A DNA stretch of 34,911 nt, taken from the NCBI GenBank assembly GCA_018609945.1, contig JAHENO010000035.1:1-34911 (forward strand). Reading direction: 5' to 3'. The notes beneath the pieces are model-generated. The model was not told where the DNA came from. It did not search any database and saw only the letters and a program-made list of their open reading frames with translations. Origin of the DNA: Haloarculaceae archaeon (GTDB lineage Archaea; Halobacteriota; Halobacteria; Halobacteriales; Haloarculaceae). Positions 18,624 to 25,818 of this stretch are shown in pieces. The first letter of the stretch is position 1; each line of letters starts with the position of its first letter. The position numbers and the translations under genes are program-made.

Positions 18624-19682
18624 TTACACAGACGCGATCCGCCGGCGGTGGATGATGCCCTGCATGTTGGCCGTCCTGCGAGCGAACTCGCGGAGAGCGT
18701 CGCTGGTCTCGCCCTCGTCGAGGACCAGCGGGCGGCCGCCGTCCCCGCCCTCGCGGACGGCGGGGTCGAGGGGAATCTCCCCGAGGAACGGCATGTCGAC
18801 GCTGTCGGCCAGTCGTTGCCCGCCACCCTCGCCGAAGATGGTGTGTTCGGTGCCACAGTCCGGACACCGGAACGCGGACATGTTCTCGACGATGCCGAGG
18901 ACGGGCGTCTCGTGTTCCCCGAACATCCTGAGTCCCTTCCGGGCGTCGTCGAGCGCGACTTCCTGAGGCGTCGTGACGATGACAGACCCCGAGACGGGGA
19001 CGCTCTGGAGGAGCGTCAGTTGCGTGTCGCCGGTGCCCGGCGGGAGGTCGACGACCATGTAATCGAGACTGCCCCAGCGGACGTCCTCCCAGAGCTGTGT
19101 GAGCACCTTGTGGACCATCGGGCCACGCCAGATGACGGGGTCGTCCTCGCCGAGCAGGAAGTCCATGCTCATCAGCTTCATCCCGAACTGCTCCGGGGGG
19201 ATGATAGTCTCGTCCTCGGTGGCCTGTGGCGGTTCGTCACTCCCGACCATCCGTGGAACGTTCGGCCCGTAGACGTCGGCGTCGAACAGGCCGACGCGAG
19301 CGCCCATGTCGGCCAGCCCGGCCGCGAGATTGACCGCAACGGTCGACTTGCCGACGCCGCCCTTGCCCGAGGCGACGGCGACGATGTTCTCGACGCCGGG
19401 GAGGACGCGGTCCTCGGGGTCGAGGCCGCGATCGATGGACGCCGAGAGATCGACCTCGTAGTCGAGGTCGGCGAGTGCCTCGCGGACCGCGCCGGCCATC
19501 GCGGTCTCGGTCGGGGAGTACGGCGCGCCCAGCGCGAGGTCGACGCGGACGACGCGGTCGGCGTCGTCGACGTCGATGCTGTTGACCAGCCCCAGCGAGA
19601 CGATGTCGTCCCCGAGGTCCGGATCGTCGACGCCCGCGAGACGCGTTTCGATACCCTCGACGGTCGGCTGATCTGCTGTCAT
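18624..19682 (-). CDS. Mrp/NBP35-family iron-sulfur carrier ATPase (ApbC-like)
   Basis: This 352-residue protein has an N-terminal MIP18/DUF59-like domain (about 1-95, with DPDLGDDIVSLGLVNSI) and then a deviant Walker A P-loop ATPase with GKGGVGKST at 106-114. It also has DADVYGPNVPRM, VVDLPPGTGDTQL and the C273-x-x-C276 pair in FRCPDCG, which holds a bridging [4Fe-4S] cluster between two subunits in the family. Role: assembly or transfer of Fe-S clusters in the cytoplasm. The ATG at 19682 gives the full domain and has a T-rich element 27 nt upstream. It lies 88 nt ahead of the YyaL gene on the same strand. Confidence 0.95.
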   Translation of the reverse strand: MTADQPTVEGIETRLAGVDDPDLGDDIVSLGLVNSIDVDDADRVVRVDLALGAPYSPTETAMAGAVREALADLDYEVDLSASIDRGLDPEDRVLPGVENIVAVASGKGGVGKSTVAVNLAAGLADMGARVGLFDADVYGPNVPRMVGSDEPPQATEDETIIPPEQFGMKLMSMDFLLGEDDPVIWRGPMVHKVLTQLWEDVRWGSLDYMVVDLPPGTGDTQLTLLQSVPVSGSVIVTTPQEVALDDARKGLRMFGEHETPVLGIVENMSAFRCPDCGTEHTIFGEGGGQRLADSVDMPFLGEIPLDPAVREGGDGGRPLVLDEGETSDALREFARRTANMQGIIHRRRIASV

Positions 19683-19759
19683 TGGTACACGTAGGCGCGC
19701 GTCCGACGAAAAGGATTGTGACCTGGGCGCCGACAGCGCGGAACGCGTGCGGGAGAGGA

Positions 19760-20071
19760 TCAGGGCCGGCGGAAGGTGTAGGCCAGCGTCCGGTCGTCGG
19801 CGTCGAGTTCGACGGTCACCTCGCCGCGCTCGTGGTCGAACACCAGCCGGTCTGCGGGACCCTGGAAGGAGTGCAGCGGCATTCCGGTATCGACGCGCCC
19901 GTCGGGGAGGACGGTGAAGTGGGTGACGCCCGCGAAGTCACAGCTCAGTGACCCGTCCTCCCGCTCCTGGAAGGCGTTGCCGGCGAAGCGGTCGAGTTCA
20001 CGACGGACCGACGCGCTGTCCGAGACCGGCACCACCACCCGACCGCCGTCTGTCGCCGGGGAGGACGTCAT
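19760..20071 (-). CDS. Small haloarchaeal protein of unknown function
   Basis: This is a 103-residue acidic protein that I do not recognise. It has no signal, no membrane segment and one cysteine. The pattern looks beta-rich: SLSCDFAGVTHFTVLPDGRVDTGMPLH and RGEVTVELDADDRTLAYTFRRP are alternating strands. An N-terminal helix (VRRELDRFAG) precedes them. The ATG at 20071 was chosen over an ATG 12 codons upstream because codon and residue use become haloarchaeal only after it. It is 77 nt upstream of mrp on the same strand, so the two may be co-transcribed; a promoter is not obvious. Confidence 0.65.
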   Translation of the reverse strand: MTSSPATDGGRVVVPVSDSASVRRELDRFAGNAFQEREDGSLSCDFAGVTHFTVLPDGRVDTGMPLHSFQGPADRLVFDHERGEVTVELDADDRTLAYTFRRP

Positions 20072-20449
20072 AGTCGGTCCTACGGGCCGGACGCACTTGA
20101 CGGACACGCCCTCTGGTATGCCGCCGACAAACGCGCACGTTCAGACGACACACGCTACGTGGTACCTGTCAGACGACCCCCCTTCGTCGGGCACACCGAA
20201 CGGCTATGTTCGGCTGCCACGAGAAACATACGGCTATGTAGCGGACTTAGCAACGCATTACAGCCAGCGCCGACTGGTATCACGTGCCGCCACTCGGCGG
20301 CACCGCCGACCGTCGCCTCCGCCTGTCAGTCACCTGCGTGCATCTGGTTTGGGCCTCCACCCCGGGCCCTTTTTCCTGTTCCTCCTCCCCGGGCAAGGGA
20401 AGATGGAAGAGGTGAGCGGAAGATGGACCACCACTGGCGGTTCGTTGCG
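20072..20449. other. Long gene-free region ahead of the ribosomal operon, with two dyads
   Basis: No credible ORF is seen on either strand over about 380 nt. It contains CCGAAC-6-GTTCGG at 20196-20213 and ACATA-4-TATGT at 20226-20239. The 10-mer ACGGCTATGT runs through both at 20200 and 20230, exactly 30 nt apart. Further down is a pyrimidine-rich stretch (20356-20393) flanked by CCCCGGG copies. I see no match to RNase P RNA, 7S RNA or another known archaeal ncRNA. A regulatory role or a small RNA is possible. Confidence 0.5.
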
Positions 20450-20457
20450 TTTAAATA
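20450..20457 (+). promoter_or_regulatory. Promoter (TATA box) of the tRNA-Ser/ribosomal/RNAP operon
   Basis: TTTAAATA is the best TATA box in the window. Start of transcription is expected near 20480, about 65 nt before tRNA-Ser. The leader contains a GGGGC/GCCCC stem at 20490-20503. A strong promoter fits the highly expressed genes downstream. Confidence 0.75.
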
Positions 20458-20544
20458 CGGCGGGTGGAGAGATAGGGGTACGCTCGTGTAGGGGCAGCCG
20501 CCCCGAGTCCGCGAGAGCGGGCGAGCATAACCAGGCACCCGCGT

Positions 20545-20628
20545 GTCGTGGTAGCCAAGCCTGGCCCAAGGCGCAGGGTTGCTAACTCTGTGGCGCAAGC
20601 CTCCGGGGTTCGAATCCCCGCCACGACG
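20545..20628 (+). tRNA. tRNA-Ser(GCT)
   Basis: The acceptor stem GTCGTGG/CCACGAC (20545-20551 and 20621-20627) has discriminator G at 20628. The anticodon loop TTGCTAA has anticodon GCT at 20581-20583, which reads AGC and AGU. The anticodon stem has one G-T pair. A long variable arm (class II) and the T-loop TTCGAAT are present. No intron and no encoded CCA. It lies only 20 nt before rps13, so it must be cut out of the operon transcript. Confidence 0.95.
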
Positions 20629-20648
20629 TGCATCACACATACATATCC

Positions 20649-21149
20649 ATGAGTGCAGAAGAACCAGCGGACGAAGACGACGACCTCAGATACTTCGTCC
20701 GCATCGGCCAGACAGACCTAGACGGCACCAAGTCAGTCGAGCGGTCGCTGACGGAGATGAACGGTATCGGTCGCCGAGCAGCCCGCCTCATCGCAGAACG
20801 GGCCGGCGTCGACCGCCGGAAGACGCTGGGCGCGCTCGACGACGACGACATCGACGAGATCGTCGCGCTCGTCGAGGGCTTCGCCGAGGAGGTCCCGGAG
20901 TGGCTCACCAACCACCAGAACGACTTCTTCGGCGGCGAAACCACCCACGAGATCGGCAACGACCTCGAACTGACGCGGCGCCAGGACATCAACCGCATGA
21001 AGATGATCGACTCCTACAAGGGCGTCCGTCACAAGCGCGGCCAGAAGGTACGCGGCCAGCGCACCAAGTCGACGGGCCGCACCGAGGGGACCATCGGCGT
21101 CAACGTCGAGGCGATCAAGGAAGAACAGGAAGAGGAGGCCGAGGACTGA
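20649..21149 (+). CDS. rps13: 30S ribosomal protein S13 (uS13)
   Basis: This 166-residue protein sits at the head of the small subunit and contacts P-site tRNA. The archaeal S13 blocks are YFVRIGQTDLDGTKSVERSLTEMNGIGRRAARLI, helix-hairpin-helix type, and the basic C-terminal KGVRHKRGQKVRGQRTKSTGR that binds RNA. An acidic haloarchaeal tail (EEQEEEAED) follows. The ATG at 20649 begins MSAEEPADEDDD; an upstream in-frame ATG would start inside the tRNA discriminator and was rejected. Stop and rps4 start share one base (TGATG). Confidence 0.97.
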   Translation: MSAEEPADEDDDLRYFVRIGQTDLDGTKSVERSLTEMNGIGRRAARLIAERAGVDRRKTLGALDDDDIDEIVALVEGFAEEVPEWLTNHQNDFFGGETTHEIGNDLELTRRQDINRMKMIDSYKGVRHKRGQKVRGQRTKSTGRTEGTIGVNVEAIKEEQEEEAED

Positions 21150-21673
21150 TGGCGCTGGGCAGCAACACCAAGTTCTACGAGACGCCCAACCACCCCTACC
21201 AGGGCGAGCGGATCGCCGAGGAGTCGGGGCTGACCGGCAAGTACGGCCTCAAGAACAAGGAAGAACTCTGGCGTGCGGAGTCCGAACTGCGGACCTACCG
21301 CCGCGAGGCCCGCAAACTGCTGGGTCGCAGCCAGGGCGACGCCGAGGCCGCCAGCACCGAGGGCCGGGAGTTCCTCGCGAAACTCCGGCGCCAGGGCATC
21401 CTCTCCGAACAGGACTCGCTGGACGACGTGCTCTCGCTCGACGTGACGGACGTCCTGGAGCGACGTCTCCAGACGGTCGTCTACCGGAAGGGTTACGCGA
21501 ACACGACCGCCCAGGCCCGGCAGTTCATCACCCACGGCCACATCGTCGTGGACGGGCGCCGGGTCCAGACGCCCTCCTACACCGTCTCGGTCGCCGAGGA
21601 GGATTCGGTCGGCTTCGACAGCGCGTCGCCACTCACCGACGAACTCCACCCCGAACGAGCGGAGGACCACTGA
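21149..21673 (+). CDS. rps4: 30S ribosomal protein S4 (uS4)
   Basis: This is a 174-residue primary 16S rRNA-binding protein. Archaeal S4 is recognised by KFYETPNHPYQGERIAEE at the N terminus, the GLKNKEELWRAESELRTYRREARKLLG helices, and a clear S4 RNA-binding domain LERRLQTVVYRKGYANTTAQARQFITHGHIVVDGRRV. The start is set by the TGATG overlap with rps13. The stop overlaps the rps11 start by one base. Confidence 0.97.
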   Translation: MALGSNTKFYETPNHPYQGERIAEESGLTGKYGLKNKEELWRAESELRTYRREARKLLGRSQGDAEAASTEGREFLAKLRRQGILSEQDSLDDVLSLDVTDVLERRLQTVVYRKGYANTTAQARQFITHGHIVVDGRRVQTPSYTVSVAEEDSVGFDSASPLTDELHPERAEDH

Positions 21674-22053
21674 TGGCAGACGAGAAATGGGGCATCGCCC
21701 ACGTGCACGCATCGTTCAACAACACTATCATCACGATTACGGACCAGACGGGTGCCGAGACACTGGCGAAATCCAGCGGCGGCACGGTCGTCAAGCAGAA
21801 CCGGGACGAGGCCTCGCCCTATGCGGCGATGCAGATGGCCGAGGAGGTCGCCGAGGACGTCCAGGCCCAGGGCATCGAGGGCGTCCACGTCCGGGTTCGC
21901 GGCCCCGGCGGGAACCAGCAACAGAACCCCGGGCCCGGCGCGCAGGCGACGATCCGCGCGCTGGCACGGGCCGGCCTCGAGATCGGTCGCATCGAGGACG
22001 TCACACCGATCCCACACGACGGCACCCGCGGTCCGAAGAACGCAGGGTTCTGA
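21673..22053 (+). CDS. rps11: 30S ribosomal protein S11 (uS11)
   Basis: This 126-residue platform protein near the decoding-centre mRNA path has WGIAHVHASFNNTIITITDQTG, SPYAAMQMAEEVAEDVQAQGI, and the conserved C-terminal RGPGGNQQ and IEDVTPIPHDGTRGPKN. Full length for the archaeal family. It overlaps rps4 by one base and is followed after 2 nt by rpoD. Confidence 0.98.
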   Translation: MADEKWGIAHVHASFNNTIITITDQTGAETLAKSSGGTVVKQNRDEASPYAAMQMAEEVAEDVQAQGIEGVHVRVRGPGGNQQQNPGPGAQATIRALARAGLEIGRIEDVTPIPHDGTRGPKNAGF

Positions 22054-22055
22054 AC

Positions 22056-22799
22056 ATGGAGGAGTACGACGTCCAGTTCGTCGACAGGGACGACCGCGAA
22101 GCCCGGTTCGTCGTTCGGCCGATCTCGCCCGCCTTTGCCAACGGCATCCGCCGGGCGATGATCGCGGACGTGCCGACGTTCAGCATCGACACGGTCCGCT
22201 TCATCGAGAACTCCAGCGTGATGTTCGACGAGCAGATCGGCCTCAGACTGGGGCTGATCCCGCTGACGACGCCGCTCGATGACTTCGAGGTCGGCGACAC
22301 CGTGACGCTGTCGCTGGACGTCGAGGGGCCGGATACGGCCTACTCCGGCGACCTGGTCTCCAGCGACACGATGGTCGAACCTGCCGACAGAAACGTCCCG
22401 ATCATCGACCTCAAGGAGGGCCAGCGCCTCGAAATCGAGGCCGACGCCGTCCTCGATACGGGCCGGGAACACGCCAAACACCAGGGTGGCGTCGCGGTCG
22501 GCTACCGCCACCTCCAGCGCGTCGAGGTGGTCGGCGACCGACCCGAGTTCGCCGACGACGAGGCCAACATCCTGCGCGGGGTCATCGAGGAGGACGGCGA
22601 CCTCGTCCCGACGGAGGAGTTCGACCACGACCTCACGAACCGGTATCCGGAGTCGGAACTGACCGTCGAGGACGTCCCGAACGCCTTCGTGTTCCACGTC
22701 GAGACCGACGGCTCGGTCACCGTCGACGACCTGGTCGTCCGGGCCGTCGACACCATCGAGAGCCGCGCGAACGAACTGCGAGAGGCAGTCCAGTTATGA
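22056..22799 (+). CDS. rpoD: DNA-directed RNA polymerase subunit D (RpoD/Rpo3)
   Basis: This 247-residue subunit pairs with RpoL to form the assembly platform equivalent to bacterial alpha and eukaryotic Rpb3/Rpb11. Diagnostic blocks are FVVRPISPAFANGIRRAMIADVPTFSID, IEDSSV-type FIENSSVMFDEQIGLRLGLIPLTTP and the C-terminal FHVETDGSV. The whole protein has no cysteine, so the ferredoxin-like Fe-S cluster carried by RpoD in many other archaea cannot form. The domain 3 region is replaced by an acidic stretch (ILRGVIEEDGDLVPTEEFDHD). Start is 2 nt after the rps11 stop. Confidence 0.97.
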   Translation: MEEYDVQFVDRDDREARFVVRPISPAFANGIRRAMIADVPTFSIDTVRFIENSSVMFDEQIGLRLGLIPLTTPLDDFEVGDTVTLSLDVEGPDTAYSGDLVSSDTMVEPADRNVPIIDLKEGQRLEIEADAVLDTGREHAKHQGGVAVGYRHLQRVEVVGDRPEFADDEANILRGVIEEDGDLVPTEEFDHDLTNRYPESELTVEDVPNAFVFHVETDGSVTVDDLVVRAVDTIESRANELREAVQL

Positions 22800-22949
22800 G
22801 CGGCGACCGTCTCCACACCCGGTCGGTCCCGACGCGAGTGATTCGCGAACGGGACAGTCCGGATCCGCGTGCGGTCCCGGCACCGTCGGAGAGCGACGGG
22901 TGCCGGACCGAAAGCGGTTTGTGGAGACGCGCGGTAGGCAAAAACGCGA

Positions 22950-23034
22950 GCAGGGATAGCCAAGTCAGGCCAACGGCGCAGCGTTCAGGGCGCTGTCCCG
23001 TAGGGGTCCGCAGGTTCAAATCCTGCTCCCTGCA
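22950..23034 (+). tRNA. tRNA-Leu(CAG)
   Basis: The acceptor stem GCAGGGA/TCCCTGC (22950-22956 and 23027-23033) has discriminator A at 23034. The anticodon stem CAGCG/CGCTG closes the loop TTCAGGG with anticodon CAG at 22986-22988, which reads CUG. A long class II variable arm is present, with the T-loop TTCAAAT. No intron and no encoded CCA. It sits between rpoD and rpl18e inside the operon; a 150-nt gap before it could hold its own promoter, but no clear TATA box is seen. Confidence 0.96.
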
Positions 23035-23052
23035 CTTTTCAGGAGGACCGAC

Positions 23053-23403
23053 ATGAGCAAGACGAACCCGCGACTGCGCAGTCTCATCGCTGACATGAAG
23101 TCGGCTGCCCGCAACTCCGGCGGCGACGTCTGGAGCGACGTCGCCGAGCGCCTCGAGAAACCGCGGCGCACGCACGCCGAAGTCAACCTGGGCCGCATCG
23201 AGCGGTACGCCAGGGAGGAGGAGACGGTCGTCGTGCCGGGCAAGGTGCTCGGCAGCGGCACGCTCCGCAAGGAGGTAACCGTCGCCGCCGTCGACTTCTC
23301 GGGCACTGCAGAGACGAAGATAGACCAGGTCGGCGAGACTGTCCGACTCGAACAGGCACTCGAAGACAACCCGGAGGGCGCGAACGTGCGGGTGATCCGA
23401 TGA
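23053..23403 (+). CDS. rpl18e: 50S ribosomal protein L18e (eL18)
   Basis: This is a 116-residue archaeal/eukaryotic-type large subunit protein. TNPRLRSLIADMKSAARNSGGDVWSDVAERLEKP and VVVPGKVLGSGTLRKEVTVAAVDFSGTA are typical. Full length. Begins 18 nt after the tRNA-Leu with AGGAGG directly upstream, one of the clearer ribosome binding sites here, as expected for an internal cistron. It overlaps rpl13 by 4 nt. Confidence 0.97.
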   Translation: MSKTNPRLRSLIADMKSAARNSGGDVWSDVAERLEKPRRTHAEVNLGRIERYAREEETVVVPGKVLGSGTLRKEVTVAAVDFSGTAETKIDQVGETVRLEQALEDNPEGANVRVIR

Positions 23404-23840
23404 GCGTCGCAGAGTTCGACGCCGACATCGTCGTCGACGCTCGCGACTGCATCCTCGGCCGCGTGGCCTCGCAGGTCGCAGAGCGCGCCCTCGACGGCGA
23501 GCGCATCGCCGTCGTCAACGCCGAGCGAGCGGTCGTCACCGGCCGCGAGAACGACGTCAAAGAGAAGTTCCAGGCCCGCCGCGAACAGGGCTCGGACCGG
23601 GGGCCGATGTATCCCAAGCGACCCGACCGCATCCTCAAGCGGTCGATCCGGGGCATGCTCCCCTACAAGCGGCCCCGTGGTCGCGAGGCCCTCGAGAACG
23701 TCCGCGTCTACGTGGGCAACCCCTACGAGGACGAGGACGCGATCGTCTTCGAGGACGCCTCGCTGGACCGGCTCTCGACGATCAAGTTCGTCTCGCTGGG
23801 CGAGGTCAGCGACTCACTCGGAGCCACCAAAACATGGTAA
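23400..23840 (+). CDS. rpl13: 50S ribosomal protein L13 (uL13)
   Basis: This is a 146-residue early-assembly 23S rRNA-binding protein. Archaeal L13 features are VVDARDCILGRVASQVAERAL, the NAERAVVTGRE block and the basic RPDRILKRSIRGMLPYKRPRGREALENVRVYVG. Full length. ATGA overlap with rpl18e upstream and a 7-nt overlap with rps9 downstream indicate translational coupling. Confidence 0.97.
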   Translation: MSVAEFDADIVVDARDCILGRVASQVAERALDGERIAVVNAERAVVTGRENDVKEKFQARREQGSDRGPMYPKRPDRILKRSIRGMLPYKRPRGREALENVRVYVGNPYEDEDAIVFEDASLDRLSTIKFVSLGEVSDSLGATKTW

Positions 23841-24232
23841 CGAACACATCAGGCAAGAAGAAGACGGCGATCGCACGCGCGACCATCCACGAGGGCCAGG
23901 GCCGGGTGCGGGTGAACTCCCGGCCGGTCGAACTGGTCGAACCGGAACTGGCGCGGCTGAAGATGCTCGAACCGTTCCGCATCGCTGGCGACGACCTCCG
24001 CGACGACGTCGACATCGACGTGACCGTCGAGGGCGGCGGCGTCATGGGGCAGGCCGACGCGACCCGGACTGCCATCGCCCGCGGACTGGTCGAGCACACG
24101 AGCGACGCCGAACTCCGCGACGCGTTCATGGAGTTCGACCGCTCGCTCCTGGTCAACGACGTCCGCCAGTCCGAATCCAAGAAGTGGGGCGGCCCCGGCG
24201 CGCGGGCCCGCTACCAGAAATCCTACCGGTGA
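23834..24232 (+). CDS. rps9: 30S ribosomal protein S9 (uS9)
   Basis: This 132-residue protein reaches the P-site tRNA with its C-terminal tail. SGKKKTAIARATIHEGQGRVRVNSRPVE is present at the N terminus, then GGVMGQADATRTAIARGLVEH and the invariant basic tail ending in ARARYQKSYR. Full length for archaea. The start lies within the last codons of rpl13. Confidence 0.98.
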   Translation: MVTNTSGKKKTAIARATIHEGQGRVRVNSRPVELVEPELARLKMLEPFRIAGDDLRDDVDIDVTVEGGGVMGQADATRTAIARGLVEHTSDAELRDAFMEFDRSLLVNDVRQSESKKWGGPGARARYQKSYR

Positions 24233-24236
24233 TACC

Positions 24237-24437
24237 ATGATGGTCCCAGTCCGGTGTTTCACCTGTGGCAACGTGGTCGGCGAACACTGGGAGGAGTTCA
24301 AGGCCCGGACCCGGGAGGCCGACGACCCCGAGAACCCCGAGGCGGTGCTCGACGACCTCGGCGTCGAACGGCACTGCTGTCGGCGGATGCTCGTCTCGCA
24401 CAAGGACCTGGTCGACATCGTGGCACCCTATCAATGA
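24237..24437 (+). CDS. rpoN: DNA-directed RNA polymerase subunit N (Rpo10)
   Basis: This 66-residue zinc-binding subunit is equivalent to Rpb10. It has the atypical zinc motif CFTCG near the N terminus and HCCRRM near the C terminus (Cys pair plus adjacent Cys-Cys), and ends ...DIVAPYQ. It packs against RpoD and the large subunits. There are two tandem ATGs (24237 and 24240) and either may be used. It starts 4 nt after the rps9 stop and overlaps rpoK by 4 nt. Confidence 0.98.
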   Translation: MMVPVRCFTCGNVVGEHWEEFKARTREADDPENPEAVLDDLGVERHCCRRMLVSHKDLVDIVAPYQ

Positions 24438-24619
24438 GCATGGCCGGGACCGACAACCGCTACGAGAAGGCGCGCATCATCGGCGCACGGGCCCTGCAGG
24501 TCGCCTACGGGGCGCCTGTGCTCGTCGAGACCGAGCAGACCCAGCCCATCCTCATCGCCGCCGAGGAGTACGACGCCGGCGTTCTCCCCTTCACGATCCG
24601 GCGGGGTGACGGCGAGTGA
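24434..24619 (+). CDS. rpoK: DNA-directed RNA polymerase subunit K (Rpo6)
   Basis: This 61-residue subunit is equivalent to Rpb6 and bacterial omega. NRYEKARIIGARALQVAYGAPVLVE is the family core, and the protein ends LPFTIRRGDGE. The ATG at 24434 forms an ATGA overlap with rpoN; an ATG two codons later is also possible. The overlap with the GTG of eno at 24616 is 4 nt. Confidence 0.97.
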   Translation: MSMAGTDNRYEKARIIGARALQVAYGAPVLVETEQTQPILIAAEEYDAGVLPFTIRRGDGE

Positions 24620-25818
24620 CGCTGATCACGGACGTCGCACTCCGGCGGGTACTGGACTCGCGTGGCAACGCCACGGTCGAGGCCGACGTCCACACCGAGA
24701 GCGGCGGCTTCGGCCGGGCGAAAGCCCCCTCGGGGGCGAGTACCGGCGAGTACGAGGCCATCGAACTGCCCGTCCAGCAGGCGATCGCACGGGCCCGCGA
24801 AGACGCCATTCCGCGCCTGGTCGGCGAGGTGTACGCGGGCGACCAGCGCGCGGTCGACGCCGCGCTCCACGCCGCCGACGGGACCGACGACTTCTCCCAC
24901 ATCGGCGCCAACAGCGCGGTCGCCATCTCGATGGCTGCCGCCAGGGCCGGCGCCGACGTGGCCGGCCTCCCACTGTTCCAGCACCTCGGGGGCACCTTCC
25001 GGGGGAACACCTTCCCGGTCCCGCTGGGCAACGTCATCGGCGGCGGGGAACACGCCGCCGAGGCGACGGCCATCCAGGAGTTCCTCGCGGCACCGGTCGG
25101 CGCCCCCAGCGTCGAGGAGGCGGTGTTCGCGAACGCGGCCGTCCACGAGACGGCCGCCGACGTCCTCGCGGACCGCGGCGTCGCCTGCGGCAAGGGCGAC
25201 GAGGGTGCCTGGGCACCCCCGGTCGAGGACGCCGTCGCCTTCGAGGTGATGGCCGAGGTCGTCGAAACCGTCACCGAGGAGGTCGGCTTCGAGATCCGCT
25301 TCGGGCTCGACGTCGCCGCCGCCGAACTGTACGACGCGGAGGCGGGCGGCTACGTCTACGGCGACCGCGTCCGCGACACCGACGAACAGATCGAGTACGT
25401 CGCGGACCTGGTCGACGAGTACGGCCTGGCGTACGTCGAGGACCCTCTCGACGAAGACGACTACGACGGCTTTGCGCGACTCACGGAGAGGGTCGGCGAC
25501 CGGACGCTGGTCTGTGGAGACGACCTCTTCGTGACGAACGTCTCGCGTCTGGAACGGGGCATCGAGGAGGGTGCGGGGAACAGCATCCTCGTCAAGCCCA
25601 ACCAGATCGGGACGCTCTCGGACGCGGTCGACGCGGTCGAACTCGCGGTCGGTGCGGGCTACGACCCGGTCATCTCCCACCGGAGCGGCGAAACGGAGGA
25701 CACGACCATCGCACACCTCGCCGTCGGGACCGACGCCCCCTACATCAAGACGGGGACGGTCGGCGGCGAGCGCACGGCGAAGCTGAACGAACTCATCAGG
25801 ATCGAACACAACGCATGA
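24616..25818 (+). CDS. eno: Enolase (phosphopyruvate hydratase)
   Basis: This 400-residue glycolytic/gluconeogenic enzyme converts 2-phosphoglycerate to phosphoenolpyruvate. Family blocks seen are RRVLDSRGNATVEADV, the Mg-loop KAPSGASTGEYEA, GANSAVAISMAAARAGA, the metal-ligand block VEDPLDEDDYDG, CGDDLFVTN, the catalytic-lysine segment LVKPNQIGT and SHRSGETEDTTIAHLAVG. Slightly shorter than bacterial enolases, normal for haloarchaea. GTG start in a 4-nt overlap with rpoK; overlaps rps2 by 4 nt. Enolase inside this operon is a known archaeal arrangement. Confidence 0.97.
   Translation: MTLITDVALRRVLDSRGNATVEADVHTESGGFGRAKAPSGASTGEYEAIELPVQQAIARAREDAIPRLVGEVYAGDQRAVDAALHAADGTDDFSHIGANSAVAISMAAARAGADVAGLPLFQHLGGTFRGNTFPVPLGNVIGGGEHAAEATAIQEFLAAPVGAPSVEEAVFANAAVHETAADVLADRGVACGKGDEGAWAPPVEDAVAFEVMAEVVETVTEEVGFEIRFGLDVAAAELYDAEAGGYVYGDRVRDTDEQIEYVADLVDEYGLAYVEDPLDEDDYDGFARLTERVGDRTLVCGDDLFVTNVSRLERGIEEGAGNSILVKPNQIGTLSDAVDAVELAVGAGYDPVISHRSGETEDTTIAHLAVGTDAPYIKTGTVGGERTAKLNELIRIEHNA

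Noticed and set aside
20628..20648. Earlier in-frame ATG for rps13 (MHHTYIS...)
   Set aside because: It begins on the tRNA-Ser discriminator base, so it would be lost on tRNA processing; the ATG at 20649 gives the usual N terminus.
22796..23056. 86-residue frame starting in an ATGA overlap with rpoD
   Set aside because: The overlap looks like coupling, but the frame runs through the whole tRNA-Leu and is Arg/Ser-rich, unlike neighbouring proteins.
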